A DNA stretch of 64,000 nt from Gammaproteobacteria bacterium (GCA_024639325.1 JAHEIO010000011.1:1-64000); one strand, 5' to 3'. Positions 35,337 to 45,107 are shown, counted from the stretch's first letter. Notes: generated by a model from the letters alone, not told the origin. A program made the numbers and translations.

Positions 35337-37421
35337 ATGGCTGAACAAACTCGCAGACGGAGCCTGTATCTGGGCGTCGATACCGGCGGAACGTATACCG
35401 ATGCGGTCCTCCTGAACGCGTCGAACTCGTCGATCCTGCGCAGCGGCAAGGCATTGACCACCCGCTACGATCTCGCCATCGGTCTCCGCAACGCCATGGG
35501 AAGCGTGATATCGGACCTGCCTGACGGCTACGCTCGGGCGGAAATCAGAATGGTATCGATATCCACGACACTCGCTACCAATGCCCTTGTCGAAGGTGAC
35601 GGCTCGCGGATTTGCTCAATTTTCATCGGCTACGAACAGAGCATGGTCGACAAGAGCATGATCCGCCAAAAGCTCCCGGACGCACGGGTTTTCAATATTT
35701 ACGGGGGCCACGACGGCATGGCCCGCGAGATCACCACGCTCAATGAATTCGAGCTGGAAAAGATCGTACGTGAACAGGCTGATGCGGTGGATGCATTTGC
35801 CGTCTCAGCCCAGTTCAGCGTCCGCAATCCCTCCCATGAACTGAGGGCGAAAGAGCTCATCGGCCGGATTTGCGACAAGCCGGTGACTTGCGGACATGAA
35901 TTGACATCGGCTCTGGATGCACCACGGCGCGCATTGACGACCGCACTCAATGCCAGCTTGATCCCCAAGATTCGGGGCCTGATTCTTGCCGTCAGGCAGT
36001 GTATGTCCGACCTTGGAATTGAGGCGCCACTGATGGTGGTCAAGGGGGACGGTACGGTGATCGCCGCTGATGTCGTGCAGGAGCGCCCTATCGAAACCAT
36101 CTTGTCAGGGCCTGCGGCAAGCATGATCGGCGCCCAGGCTCTTTCCGGAATAGACGATTTTATTTTGTCGGACATGGGCGGCACCACAACAGACATCGGC
36201 GTGCTGCAGGGCGGCAGGGTCAAATTGAGCGACGAAGGCGCCATCGTGGGAGATGCCCGCACCATGGTCCAGGCCATCGATTTGCGCACCTTTGCATTGG
36301 GGGGCGACAGCCTGGTCGACATCGACCGCGACGACCGCGTTCAGCTTGGTCCCAGACGGGCGGTTCCGATCAGCCAGATCGGCCATTCGCCGGGGGTGCT
36401 CAAGGAATTGCAAATCCAACTCTCGCACAAGGATATCATCCCGTTTTCCGGTTGGTTTGCCGTGATGCAGCGAGCTCATGTCGATGCGGCATCGATCGAC
36501 CCGAAAAAAGCCGAAATCCTCGAGCGCCTGAAGGATAAGCCCTGTCCACTGGATCACATCATCATCAGCCACAGCCACAGGCGCCACCTGCACGATTTGT
36601 GCCGTTCAGGTCATGTCAGTTATTCCGGTTTTACGCCCACCGATGCACTTCACATCTCCGGCGAGTTCACAGAGTGGTCAACCGAGGCGGCTGAACTGGG
36701 AGCGGCAGCGATACTGCGTTGGCGCCGCGGGATCAAGAACCCGGCCTCCGCCCAGATCGAGCGGTTTTGCAGCGAGGTCGGGGACGCCGTTCAGACCAGC
36801 GCCAGCATGTCACTACTGGACCTCGCGTTCCAAAGCCCTGATGTCGACGACCCCCTTGGGATCGTGCTTGACCGGCGTGAACACGGGGAGCCGTTCAACT
36901 CCCTGGTCAGCCGGGGGGTCAGGCAAGTCGGGCTGGCCTGCATAGACATCAAACTGAAATCGCCGATCGTAGCTGTGGGAGCGCCGGTCAAAGCTTACTA
37001 CCCGGAAATCGGCCGGCGCCTGGGCTGTGAAACGGTCATGCCCGACCATTTCGAGGTAGCCAACGCTGTCGGTGCCGTAACCGGTTTGATCATCCAGGGC
37101 TGCGAGATTCTGATCAGCCGTCCGGATAACGGGTCTTATCGCGTCCACCTGACAGACGGCCCCGTCGAACTGGAAACCTGGCACCAGGCGCTTGAATTTG
37201 CAAAGCAAGCCGCGTCCAACCTCGCACGGAACAGCGCCCAGCGGTCCGGTGCCGCTACGGCCAAAGTCGAGTACTCCATCGACAAAATTCATCTACCCGG
37301 GACCAGCGGCGATGACGGCATCATCGAAGCGGTAATCAAGGCTGAGGCCATTGGAAGGCCAGCCCCGGTATCGCCCCGGGTGGGAGCCGAAAACGCCGAT
37401 TCAGCTCACGGATTGCATTAG
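35337..37421 (+). CDS. Hydantoinase A/oxoprolinase-family protein
   Basis: A 694-residue protein of the ASKHA-fold hydantoinase A family. The N-terminal domain has the phosphate loop GVDTGGTYTDAVL (about residues 14-26) and STTLATNALVEG. The main Hydantoinase_A domain holds KGDGTVIAADVV, ETILSGPAAS and SDMGGTTTDIGVL (about 280). A GFTPTDALH segment follows. Family members couple ATP hydrolysis to ring opening of hydantoins or oxoproline, or carboxylate acetone and acetophenone. The HyuB partner is not adjacent. A TRAP transporter remnant lies directly downstream on the other strand. Confidence 0.85.
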   Translation: MAEQTRRRSLYLGVDTGGTYTDAVLLNASNSSILRSGKALTTRYDLAIGLRNAMGSVISDLPDGYARAEIRMVSISTTLATNALVEGDGSRICSIFIGYEQSMVDKSMIRQKLPDARVFNIYGGHDGMAREITTLNEFELEKIVREQADAVDAFAVSAQFSVRNPSHELRAKELIGRICDKPVTCGHELTSALDAPRRALTTALNASLIPKIRGLILAVRQCMSDLGIEAPLMVVKGDGTVIAADVVQERPIETILSGPAASMIGAQALSGIDDFILSDMGGTTTDIGVLQGGRVKLSDEGAIVGDARTMVQAIDLRTFALGGDSLVDIDRDDRVQLGPRRAVPISQIGHSPGVLKELQIQLSHKDIIPFSGWFAVMQRAHVDAASIDPKKAEILERLKDKPCPLDHIIISHSHRRHLHDLCRSGHVSYSGFTPTDALHISGEFTEWSTEAAELGAAAILRWRRGIKNPASAQIERFCSEVGDAVQTSASMSLLDLAFQSPDVDDPLGIVLDRREHGEPFNSLVSRGVRQVGLACIDIKLKSPIVAVGAPVKAYYPEIGRRLGCETVMPDHFEVANAVGAVTGLIIQGCEILISRPDNGSYRVHLTDGPVELETWHQALEFAKQAASNLARNSAQRSGAATAKVEYSIDKIHLPGTSGDDGIIEAVIKAEAIGRPAPVSPRVGAENADSAHGLH

Positions 37422-37438
37422 CCTGCCTGAAACGACAT

Positions 37439-37939
37439 CTAATGGGTTATGATTTCCGGTCCCATCAGCGATATCGGCAGCCAGGTCGATATCGCCGGCA
37501 CGTAGGTCACCAGGATCAGGAAGAAGAACATGATCCCCAGGAACGGCAGAGCGGCCTTGACCACGTTCAACACCGACATCCCCGCGACGCCAGCGGTGAC
37601 GAACAGGTTCAGTCCCACCGGCGGCGTGATCATCCCGATCTCCATGTTGACCACCATGATAATGCCGAGGTGGATCGGGTCGATACCGAGGGTAATGGCG
37701 ATGATGAACATCAGCATGATAGTCAGCTTGCCGGCCTAGAACAGGGTCTTGCGCGTGTCCTCGTGCCAGAATACGGACAATGCGCGCAGGGTCAGCAGCG
37801 CCGTGGCCAGAAGCAGGGCAAAATAGGGCCGGTAGCTGATCGAATGGCCCAACAGATCGTCCATGGCCGAGGCGTCGAATCGCCTCTTCCCAACCATAGC
37901 TGATGATCTCAAAACCTTCGCTGGTATGGTCCTGCGCAC
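37439..37939 (-). pseudogene. Remnant of a TRAP transporter (DctQ end plus DctM C-terminus)
   Basis: On the minus strand, codons from 37717 down to 37439 encode the last ~92 residues of a DctM large permease: LGIIMVVNMEIGMITPPVGLN and following helices, ending at the stop at 37439. Directly upstream in the same frame is a TAG, and before it a short membrane segment (LLLATALLTLRALSVFW) that looks like the tail of a DctQ-type subunit. More than 300 codons of DctM are missing. This is a deletion remnant and should not make a working transporter. Confidence 0.75.
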
Positions 37940-37943
37940 CTTT

Positions 37944-38203
37944 AGCCCGCATATTGCACCAGTATCCCAAGCGATGACGCAGGACAGGTTTGACTGCGCG
38001 CCGGTCTGGAGCGAGGAGCGTAGCCGTCGCTACGGTCCGAGTGAAGACCAAGCCCAGGCGAAGCTGAACAAGTCAGCACCGGCATCGGACGACCCCGATA
38101 ACAAACTGTTCTTTGAATCAATCAATCCAAATCTGTGTATTGGTGAAATAGATCAGGGGCATAGAAAACAATCAAGGCCGGTCTGGTGCAACATGCGGGT
38201 TAG
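37944..38203. repeat. MITE-like palindromic element, long copy with internal insert
   Basis: The left part (37944-38009) aligns with the reverse complement of 45345-45426, with about 58 of 66 positions the same by eye. The element then breaks at CCGGTCTGG (38001-38009) and resumes at a second CCGGTCTGG (38178-38186), ending with the terminal repeat GGTGCAACATGCGGGTTAG. The outer ends are inverted repeats of about 20 bp (AGCCCGCATATTGCACCAG on the left). The 168-bp middle has no clear coding content. It lies between the TRAP and LivK remnants. Confidence 0.6.
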
Positions 38204-38598
38204 AGCAAAGAAGTTTGAATTCCGGGATTAGTCAAACATTGATCCATGTCAATGATTCTCGAGACGCCGCTTAGTATTCTTAATCCTTAAATAAACTACC
38301 ACAAGCCTCAAGCAGGAAGCGCACCGCTAATCTCGAAGCGGGAGGAAGGTATTTGAACAACAATGGGCGGCGTCTGCTCGTAGCCATTACGCGTGATACT
38401 TCCTTGCGACGTCCCACAAAGAAAGGAGCGTTAACGCCCCCGCGTCGCGATCTCTTCGTCCCATGGCGCGCGGCTGCCAGACTATGTCGAAATCTATGAC
38501 GATACTTAGCTACGGATTCTTGCGTTTGCTCCCTGTTGTGCCGACTGTGGGTTATCGTCGTTGGGTTGCTGCATTCGGAGCAGTAACCTTTTGCGCAA
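38204..38598. other. Non-coding decayed stretch
   Basis: About 395 bp with no intact gene. A GGAGGAAGG ribosome-like site near 38340 precedes a short TTG frame starting NNNGRRLLVAI, which looks like the start of a signal peptide, perhaps the N-terminus of the broken binding protein downstream. It runs out of sense within about 50 codons. Confidence 0.45.
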
Positions 38599-38910
38599 AT
38601 GATGAAAAAGTCCTACGACATGGCATTGGAGGTGATCAACCGGAAAGGCGGCATCGAGGGCAGACGATTGAAAATCGTTTTCGCCGATGACCTCAAGCGG
38701 GCGGACACGCTGGAATCGGAAAGCATCCATGCCGCCTTCAGCCGGACGGACATCAAGACGGCCTTCGGTCCACTCGCGTTCCAGAGTTACGACAAGTTCG
38801 AGCGCCAGAACAGCCTGCCGACAATGGTGCTCAAGGTTGTGAATGGCGCGTTCGAGGTGGTCTGGCCGCAGGACATCGAGACTTCAATATCCACCGTCCC
38901 TGTGGAATAG
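38599..38910 (+). pseudogene. Remnant of a LivK-type ABC substrate-binding protein
   Basis: A 103-codon frame that joins two distant parts of a periplasmic branched-chain amino-acid-type binding protein. YDMALEVINRKGGIEGRRL is the usual stretch near residue 40-60 of such proteins. It runs into GPLAFQSYDKFERQNSLPT and then a typical C-terminus with VVWPQDIETS. About 250 residues between these parts are missing, and there is no proper signal peptide. It is therefore a deletion remnant. With the TRAP remnant upstream it marks a decayed transport locus. Confidence 0.72.
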
Positions 38911-38997
38911 AGGGACACCCGCCACGGCACAGAATGTCGTGTTTACTCAAACGCCATAATGGCAATGATGATCATAGTGAAAGAGGAGATTTCAAGC

Positions 38998-39972
38998 ATG
39001 AAAAAACCAATCAACGGTCTAATCGCGATTAGCCTCGTGTTGATCACAGGCTTGCTCACGCTGCCTTTGGACGCGAACGCCGCCAAGCGAATCGTTTTCG
39101 GTGGCGGGCCTGCCGGCGGCACGTTCCAGGTCGTCGCCAACGCCATTCAGACCTACGACCCGGTAAAAGCAATCGAAGAGTTCACCGTCAAGGCGCAGTC
39201 ATCGGCAGGTTCGGTGGAAAACCTACGCAAGGTCAACTCCGGCAAATCCCAAATGGGCGTGGTGTATTCGGGTCATGTCTACCTGGGCAGGAACGGACAG
39301 CTCAAGAACGATACCAATAAGTATGAGGACGTAATGGCCGTTTCCTACCTGTACGGCGCGCCGGCGCAGCTGGTGGTAAGAGCTGGCTCGGGCATCAACA
39401 GCACCAAGGACCTGGTCGGCAAGAAGGTCGGCGTCGGCAATGCCGGTTCCGGCGCCTTCGCCAACTGTGAGCTGTTTTTTACTCATATGGGCGTATGGGA
39501 CGAGATCGAACGCAACGCGATGGGCTACAACGACGCCGCCGCTGCCTTCGGCAACAACCAGCTGGACGCGTTCTGGCTGTTCACCGCGTTCCCGAGCGGC
39601 GCCGTCATTATGGCGGCTCAGACCAACGACATCGAGCTGGTGAATCTCGCAAAGGATGCGGCAGACAGCGGATTCTTCGACCAGTATCCCTATTTCACTA
39701 AACTTTCCGTTCCCGCCGGCACCTACAAGGGCGTGGACGCCGAGACGCCGTCGTTCCAGGACTCGGCGCTGTGGGTAGCCAACTCCAAGGTTCCCGACGA
39801 CGTGGTGTACAAGCTTTTGTCCACCATCTACACGGACGAAGGGCTTGCTCACATGGTCCAGCAGAAGAAGACCTTCAAAGATATGGCCATCAAGACCGGG
39901 GCCGACGGCATCGTCACCCCGTTTCACCCGGGTGCAGCCAAGTTCTGGAAGGAAAAGGGGATTCTGCAGTAA
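38998..39972 (+). CDS. TRAP transporter substrate-binding protein, TAXI family
   Basis: A 324-residue periplasmic binding protein with a signal peptide (about residues 1-27, ending LDANA). TAXI features: FGGGPAGGTFQVVANAIQ at the mature N-terminus, NSGKSQMGVVYSGHVY, and KDLVGKKVGVGNAGSGAFANC near residue 140. TAXI proteins bind dicarboxylates, glutamate and similar acids for the fused permease encoded next. The ATG at 38998 has a strong GAGGAG site; in-frame ATGs up to 38959 precede the site. First gene of an operon with the permease and a UspA protein. Confidence 0.93.
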   Translation: MKKPINGLIAISLVLITGLLTLPLDANAAKRIVFGGGPAGGTFQVVANAIQTYDPVKAIEEFTVKAQSSAGSVENLRKVNSGKSQMGVVYSGHVYLGRNGQLKNDTNKYEDVMAVSYLYGAPAQLVVRAGSGINSTKDLVGKKVGVGNAGSGAFANCELFFTHMGVWDEIERNAMGYNDAAAAFGNNQLDAFWLFTAFPSGAVIMAAQTNDIELVNLAKDAADSGFFDQYPYFTKLSVPAGTYKGVDAETPSFQDSALWVANSKVPDDVVYKLLSTIYTDEGLAHMVQQKKTFKDMAIKTGADGIVTPFHPGAAKFWKEKGILQ

Positions 39973-40055
39973 ACCGTTGAAGCCTAGAGGGCGGGAAACG
40001 GAATTACCGCCCTCCTCATTCGCAAGCGTGCCGCTGAAACCGGGGAGGTAATAAC

Positions 40056-41768
40056 ATGTACGAGCAACTGAACAAAATCGAAAAAATAGTATTCGACGCC
40101 TGCTCCGTGTTTCTCGTCCTGTTCTACTCCTACTCGGCGGTGCTGCAACCGACGGCCACGCAGTATCACCGCGGGATCTATATCGTCATCACCTACGTGC
40201 TGGTGTTTCTGCTGTACAAGTCCAAAAACCCCCTCATGCGGGTGATCGATTACATCCTCATCACGCTGTCCATTGCGACCATTGGCTACTGGATCATCAA
40301 TTTCGAGGCGATCAATTACCGCACCGGAGCCGAGACCGATCTCGATATGGCCATCGCGGTAGTCGGCGTGTTGATCGGCGTGGAGTTGGCCAGACGGGTG
40401 GTGGGCACGGTCTTCGTCATCCTCGGCGGGGTGATGCTGCTCTACGGCGCCTATGGCGAGTACGCACCGGAACTGATCTCCCACGCGGGCGATACGTTTC
40501 CGGCGCTGTGTACCTCCATCTTCTACAAAAGCGACGGCGTATTCGGCATCATGGCCAACGTGCTGGCGACCTATGTCCTGCTGTTCGTCATTTTTGGGGG
40601 ATTCTTGGAAAAATGTGGGGCGCAGAAATTTTTCATCGACTTTCCCCTCGCCGCCGTCGGACACAGAATAGGTGGACCAGGAAAGGTGTCGGTAATCGCC
40701 AGCGGCCTGTTCGGCTCCATATCGGGCAGCGCCATCGCCAATACCGTCTCCACCGGTGCATTTACCATCCCGATGATGAAGAGGGCGGGATTCAAGCCGC
40801 ACGTGGCGGGGGGAATCGAGCCCGCCGCCTCCATCGGCGGCATGTTCATGCCCCCCATCATGGGCGCCGGGGGCTTCATCATGGCGGAGCTGACTGGCGT
40901 TCCCTACTCTCAAATCATGCTGGTCGCCATCTTTCCCGCCTTCATGTATTTCTTCAGCGTCTACATCATGGTGCATTACGAAGCGAAGAAGTACAACGTG
41001 GTCGGGGATAAGTCTGCCACCAGCGCCATGGAGATCCTGAAGAAGGAGTGGTTCTACATACTGCCGCTCGCGGTGATCACGTTTTTTATGCTGTCCGGAT
41101 ACTCGCCGGCCTATTCGGCAATTCTGGGGACAGTGACGTGCATCGTCATCAGCTGGTTCAGAAAAGAGACGCGCATTGACTTGAAAGGGTTCGTAGAGGC
41201 TTCCCGGGCGGGCACCGAAGCGAGTCTGAAAATCGGCGCCACTGTCGGCGTTATCGGCATCATCATCGGCGTGTTGACCTACAGCGGGCTGTTGCTGACG
41301 TTTGCCGATATCGTAATCGAACTCGCGGACGGGAGGCTGTTTTTGACCATCCTGCTGATCGCGCTGGTGTCGCTGATCCTCGGCATGGGTGTCCCGGTGA
41401 CGGCGGCATACCTCATCACCGCGGTGGTCGCCGTGCCGGCGCTCACTCACCTCGGCGTCAACGAAATTGCCGCGCACATGATCGTGTACTGGTTGTCGCA
41501 GGACTCCAACATCACACCGCCGGTGTGCATTGCGGCTTTTGCGGGCGCCACTATTGCCAAGGCGGACATGTGGTTGACCGCATTCACCGCCTTCAAGTTC
41601 GCCAAGTTTTTATATCTGGCGCCGTTTCTGTTCGGTTATGTGCCGGGCTTCTCCCTGAACGGAAGCGCAACCGACATCACCATAACCTTCGTGCTGGTCA
41701 TGTTCGGCACCTTCGCATATTCGTGGCTGCTGAGCGGGATCTGGCTGCCGAAGAAAAAGACGGCGTAA
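40056..41768 (+). CDS. TRAP transporter fused permease (4TM/12TM)
   Basis: A 570-residue membrane protein that joins the small (DctQ-like) and large (DctM-like) permease parts, the arrangement found with TAXI binding proteins. Four N-terminal helices lie within about residues 10-150. The DctM part has the conserved GLFGSISGSAIANTVSTG, KPHVAGGIEPAASIGGMFMPP and LILGMGVPVTAAYLI segments. It imports organic acids with sodium. ATG at 40056 has a GGGGAGG site 83 bp after the binding protein. Confidence 0.95.
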   Translation: MYEQLNKIEKIVFDACSVFLVLFYSYSAVLQPTATQYHRGIYIVITYVLVFLLYKSKNPLMRVIDYILITLSIATIGYWIINFEAINYRTGAETDLDMAIAVVGVLIGVELARRVVGTVFVILGGVMLLYGAYGEYAPELISHAGDTFPALCTSIFYKSDGVFGIMANVLATYVLLFVIFGGFLEKCGAQKFFIDFPLAAVGHRIGGPGKVSVIASGLFGSISGSAIANTVSTGAFTIPMMKRAGFKPHVAGGIEPAASIGGMFMPPIMGAGGFIMAELTGVPYSQIMLVAIFPAFMYFFSVYIMVHYEAKKYNVVGDKSATSAMEILKKEWFYILPLAVITFFMLSGYSPAYSAILGTVTCIVISWFRKETRIDLKGFVEASRAGTEASLKIGATVGVIGIIIGVLTYSGLLLTFADIVIELADGRLFLTILLIALVSLILGMGVPVTAAYLITAVVAVPALTHLGVNEIAAHMIVYWLSQDSNITPPVCIAAFAGATIAKADMWLTAFTAFKFAKFLYLAPFLFGYVPGFSLNGSATDITITFVLVMFGTFAYSWLLSGIWLPKKKTA

Positions 41769-41777
41769 CGTCCAACA

Positions 41778-42338
41778 ATGTATAAGCCCAGAAAGATGAA
41801 TAATCCTCGACAACTTCCAAGCATAGAATACAAGAAAATACTCTACGCAACAGATCTGTCGGAAGCGGGGCGGTCCGCGTTCCCGCATGCGGCAAGTATC
41901 GCCAACCACTACGACGCGGGACTCACCGTCTTCCATGTCGTCGAAACCGAGGAGTTCGAAAAGTACGTCGTCGGGTACATCAGTGAAGATTTCTGGGACG
42001 ATCTCAAAAAAAAGAGTCTGCAAGAAGCCAGAGATATCTTGATCAGCAGGAAAAGAGACAACGCGGAGATCAAAGACGCGGTCGATGCGTTCTGTCAGGA
42101 TGCGCTGGCCGAAGGCCAAGAGAAGCCGTTCGTATCCTATGACATCGTCGTGGAGTCGGGTGACCCGGTAGAGCGGATCACTGAGAAGGCCAGCACCGGC
42201 AACTACGACCTCATTGTCATGGGCAATCACGGACGAAGAGGGCTCAAGGAAACGCTGATGGGGAGCACGGCGTGGCGCGTACTGCATCACTCCAGCGTAC
42301 CGGTCCTGGTGGTGTGGCTGCCCGACGCGGGAGACTGA
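41778..42338 (+). CDS. Universal stress protein UspA family
   Basis: A 186-residue single-domain Usp. It starts with KKILYATDLSEAG, and the ATP-binding signature GNHGRRGLKETLMGSTA (G-2x-G-9x-GS) is complete near residue 155, so nucleotide binding is likely. It lies 9 bp after the TRAP permease. Usp proteins at the ends of TRAP operons, such as TeaD of Halomonas, are known to modulate the transporter, and the same is inferred here. An in-frame ATG at 41796 is an alternative start. Confidence 0.9.
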   Translation: MYKPRKMNNPRQLPSIEYKKILYATDLSEAGRSAFPHAASIANHYDAGLTVFHVVETEEFEKYVVGYISEDFWDDLKKKSLQEARDILISRKRDNAEIKDAVDAFCQDALAEGQEKPFVSYDIVVESGDPVERITEKASTGNYDLIVMGNHGRRGLKETLMGSTAWRVLHHSSVPVLVVWLPDAGD

Positions 42339-42471
42339 ACATACCGGTGAGCTAAGAGACGTAGCCGCTGACGCCGTAATTCCAGGTAACAATCCGTCGA
42401 AATCGGCGAGAGTGCAGGCTAGTCCGCATGGCGTGCTGACCGCACAAGGCCTGTCGGGCCGAACGCCGTAA

Positions 42472-43680
42472 TCACGGCGCCGCCTGATGCAGCAGCAGCC
42501 ACTTCATTGCATCCGCCTGCGCTACAAGTCCCAGGACCTCACCGTTTTCGACGACCGCCATCGGCGTATGGCGGGTGCTCAGCGCCTGTACGGCCTTATC
42601 CGCCCTCAGTTCAGGATTGATGGTCAGTTCGTCCAGATTCGTCAGCATGACATCCCCGACACGCAGTCCTTCCCGCTTGTGGGGCGGGACGTTCTTGACC
42701 TCCTCCAGAGTGACCAGGCCAACCAGTCTGCCCCCTTCGAGCACCGGCCAAAGTGTTTGTGAGCTTTGCAGCAGGTGGTTGTCGATGAATTCATTTACGG
42801 GCAGCTCGGCGTGGGTCGACTCGAAGTGCGTTCGCATCAGATTGCGAACCGTGCGCCCCATGAGCGCGCGACGCGTTTTCATTTGGCTGTAACTGGTCGC
42901 TGCGGCACCGGCCAGAAACCACCCGATCATCAACAGCCAAAGGCCTTGTAAAAATGCACCCGAAAATGCCTGTAGAACACCCACGATCATGAAGAACCAG
43001 CCGAACAGGCGCCCGGCATCGGACGCGAGATGCGTCGCTCTGTATAGATCCCCGGTTATCCACCACAGTGCGGCGCGAAGAACACGGCCGCCGTCAAGGG
43101 GAAAACCCGGTATCAGGTTGAACAGGCCGAGAAGTATATTGATCGGACCCAGCCAGAACAGCAGTGTTGATGAGGGTGACAGACCGGCGAGCGCGGCTTC
43201 CTGGTCTACGGCAAGCAGGTCGGCGAAATCCGGGCTGGCCATCGCGCTCCCCAGGATGGAAAAAAACAGGCCGAGAATCAGGCTGGTCGCGGGTCCGACG
43301 ATCGCAATCAGGAATTCGATCTTCGGGGTTTGCGGCTCGTCCTCGATCTCCGCCATGCCGCCGAACAGGAACAGGGTGATGCGCGGCACTGGAATGTCGT
43401 AATGCCGGGCGACCAGGGAATGCGCGAGTTCGTGCAGCAGCAGGGAAGCGAAGAACAGTATCCCGGCCGCAAGTGCGGTGACCCATGTCTGAACCGGGCT
43501 CCAATCTGGATGCCAGCCCGGAAACAGACTGCCGCCCAGCATCGACACCACCAGAACGAAGATGATGATCAAGCTGAAATCGAGGTGGATGTGTATCCCG
43601 GCAATAGAACCAACGCGTACGCTCCGCTCGACCGTTTTCGATACGTGTGTGTCGTTTTGCCTGGAATCGCTCTGGCTCAT
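42472..43680 (-). CDS. Site-2 protease-family membrane metalloprotease with CBS domains
   Basis: A 402-residue intramembrane zinc protease of the M50B type. The N-terminal part holds about six helices. The zinc motif HELAH is at residues 83-87 (LLHELAHSLVARHYD), and the third ligand Asp is in GFPLDGGRVLRA near residue 197. The last ~120 residues form a pair of CBS domains, which bind adenosyl ligands and could gate activity. It resembles the Rip3/stage IV sporulation FB-like family. Stand-alone gene; the substrate is unknown. Confidence 0.92.
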   Translation of the reverse strand: MSQSDSRQNDTHVSKTVERSVRVGSIAGIHIHLDFSLIIIFVLVVSMLGGSLFPGWHPDWSPVQTWVTALAAGILFFASLLLHELAHSLVARHYDIPVPRITLFLFGGMAEIEDEPQTPKIEFLIAIVGPATSLILGLFFSILGSAMASPDFADLLAVDQEAALAGLSPSSTLLFWLGPINILLGLFNLIPGFPLDGGRVLRAALWWITGDLYRATHLASDAGRLFGWFFMIVGVLQAFSGAFLQGLWLLMIGWFLAGAAATSYSQMKTRRALMGRTVRNLMRTHFESTHAELPVNEFIDNHLLQSSQTLWPVLEGGRLVGLVTLEEVKNVPPHKREGLRVGDVMLTNLDELTINPELRADKAVQALSTRHTPMAVVENGEVLGLVAQADAMKWLLLHQAAP

Positions 43681-43932
43681 ATCATGCTGAAAAAAGAGGC
43701 GGTTTAATTAAATCCGGGAGCGGCATCGTATGATCGGATATATTTCGGGTCATGTTTCCGGCTTTTCACCATGATCCCGAGCGATGGCGGGGGACAGGTG
43801 GCGATTTTCGTTGAAACCATATTCCGCAACGTTTGCCATGTTGAAACAAACATTCATAGCCGCCTGGTGAGAAATGCGAGCTGATCCAGTCCATTTTCAG
43901 AATATAACCCCAAACCGATTCGACGGACAGCC

Positions 43933-44844
43933 GTGAAATCCACGCCAATAGCAAAAGGATACGTGTTTGGCGTGGTCTGTGTCCTCATGGGGGGATTGTG
44001 CCTCAGCTCCGCAGGAATTCTCGTTCGGCATATCGAACAAGCCGACGGATGGCAGATCCTTTTCTTTCGGTCTGCAACCTTCTTCATCATGCTGTCGGCA
44101 ATCCTTACCGTGCGCTACCGATCCGGAACCCTGTCGGCATTCAGGGCGGTGGGCTGGCGCGGTATGGTGGTTGCGATCTCGCTTGGGCTGGGTTCTGTCT
44201 GCTATATTTTTGCTCTGTTGAACACCACCGTCGCCAACGTGATGTTCATCATCGGAGCTTCACCCCTGGTCGCCGCCGCGGCCGGTTGGTTATTCCTCAG
44301 TGAGCGGGTTTCCCTGCTGAGCGTCGCTGCGATGTTCGTCGCGCTGGCCGGCATCGGTCTGATGTTCGTCGACGGATTTCTAACCGGGCACTGGCTGGGC
44401 ATGATCATCGCGTTGGGAGTGGTAATCGGATTCGTGATCATGCTGGTAATCCTGCGCGGCGCAAAGGACACCGACATGCTGCCGGCGACCTGCATGGCGG
44501 GCCTGGTCGCCGCCTCGATTTCCGCCGTCATGGCGACCGATCTGAACATCACGCGACACGATTTCGTCATCGCCCTGCTGCTCGGCAGCGTTCAGTACGG
44601 CGCGGGCTTTATTCTCTACACCATTGCGACGCGCCACATTCAGGCAGCCGAGGTGGCGCTCTTTGCATTGAGTGAATCCATTCTTGCGCCGATGTGGGTA
44701 TGGATAGGCGTCGGCGAAAAGCCAAGCAGGCTGACCCTGATCGGATGCGCGGTGGTGCTGCTGTCAGTCGTGTTTCATTGCATGATAGCCATTCGAAAAA
44801 GCAGGAAAAACACCGGCCGCGCCACAACGGCACCCGCGGGCTAA
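43933..44844 (+). CDS. EamA-family DMT transporter
   Basis: A 303-residue inner-membrane protein with ten predicted helices in two EamA repeats, of the drug/metabolite transporter superfamily. SSAGILVRHIEQADGWQILFFR is the usual first segment and ALSESILAPMWVWIGVGEKPS is the classical end of the second repeat. These act as exporters of amino acids or metabolites. The start is a GTG at 43933. The region around 43.7-43.9 kb holds nothing else recognised. Confidence 0.9.
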   Translation: MKSTPIAKGYVFGVVCVLMGGLCLSSAGILVRHIEQADGWQILFFRSATFFIMLSAILTVRYRSGTLSAFRAVGWRGMVVAISLGLGSVCYIFALLNTTVANVMFIIGASPLVAAAAGWLFLSERVSLLSVAAMFVALAGIGLMFVDGFLTGHWLGMIIALGVVIGFVIMLVILRGAKDTDMLPATCMAGLVAASISAVMATDLNITRHDFVIALLLGSVQYGAGFILYTIATRHIQAAEVALFALSESILAPMWVWIGVGEKPSRLTLIGCAVVLLSVVFHCMIAIRKSRKNTGRATTAPAG

Positions 44845-45039
44845 GATCCTGTCCAGGCGTCGATGCTCGTCGGAACAGAAGTGGATAGTGATAAGCTCGA
44901 ACTGGCGGATATCGGTGATCGCTGTTGAGAGACTGGCCTGTCCATAGCGTATAAGTATCCGCCGCACGCGAGGGCTGCGATCCCCCCCACCAGGGCCAGG
45001 ACCAACATCAGTTCCCCCAGGGTAATCCCGAAAAAGCGG

Positions 45040-45107
45040 GTGTTTAAGGGAAATACCCTCAGATAGATACCGTGTTTAGCGCAGGGAAATACCCTCAGGT
45101 AGATAGC
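45040..45107. repeat. Two-copy tandem repeat with AGGG/CCCT dyads
   Basis: Two units of 32-36 bp (45040-45071 and 45072-45107) share GTGTTTA, then GGGAAATACCCTCAG, then TAGATA. Each unit contains a short dyad, AGGGnnnnnCCCT, that could be a protein-binding site. No gene start is near on the plus strand. Confidence 0.6.

Noticed and set aside
38010-38177. Insertion sequence inside the MITE-like element
   Set aside because: 168 bp with no terminal inverted repeats and no transposase frame; a named IS family cannot be supported.
37863-38231. Open frame of 122 codons across the MITE-like element
   Set aside because: It runs through repeat ends and insert, with no recognisable domain and no ribosome site.
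39984-41477. Minus-strand open frame of 497 codons opposite the TRAP permease
   Set aside because: Very rich in Asp, His, Gly and Gln, with no hydrophobic core; antisense shadow of a membrane protein gene.
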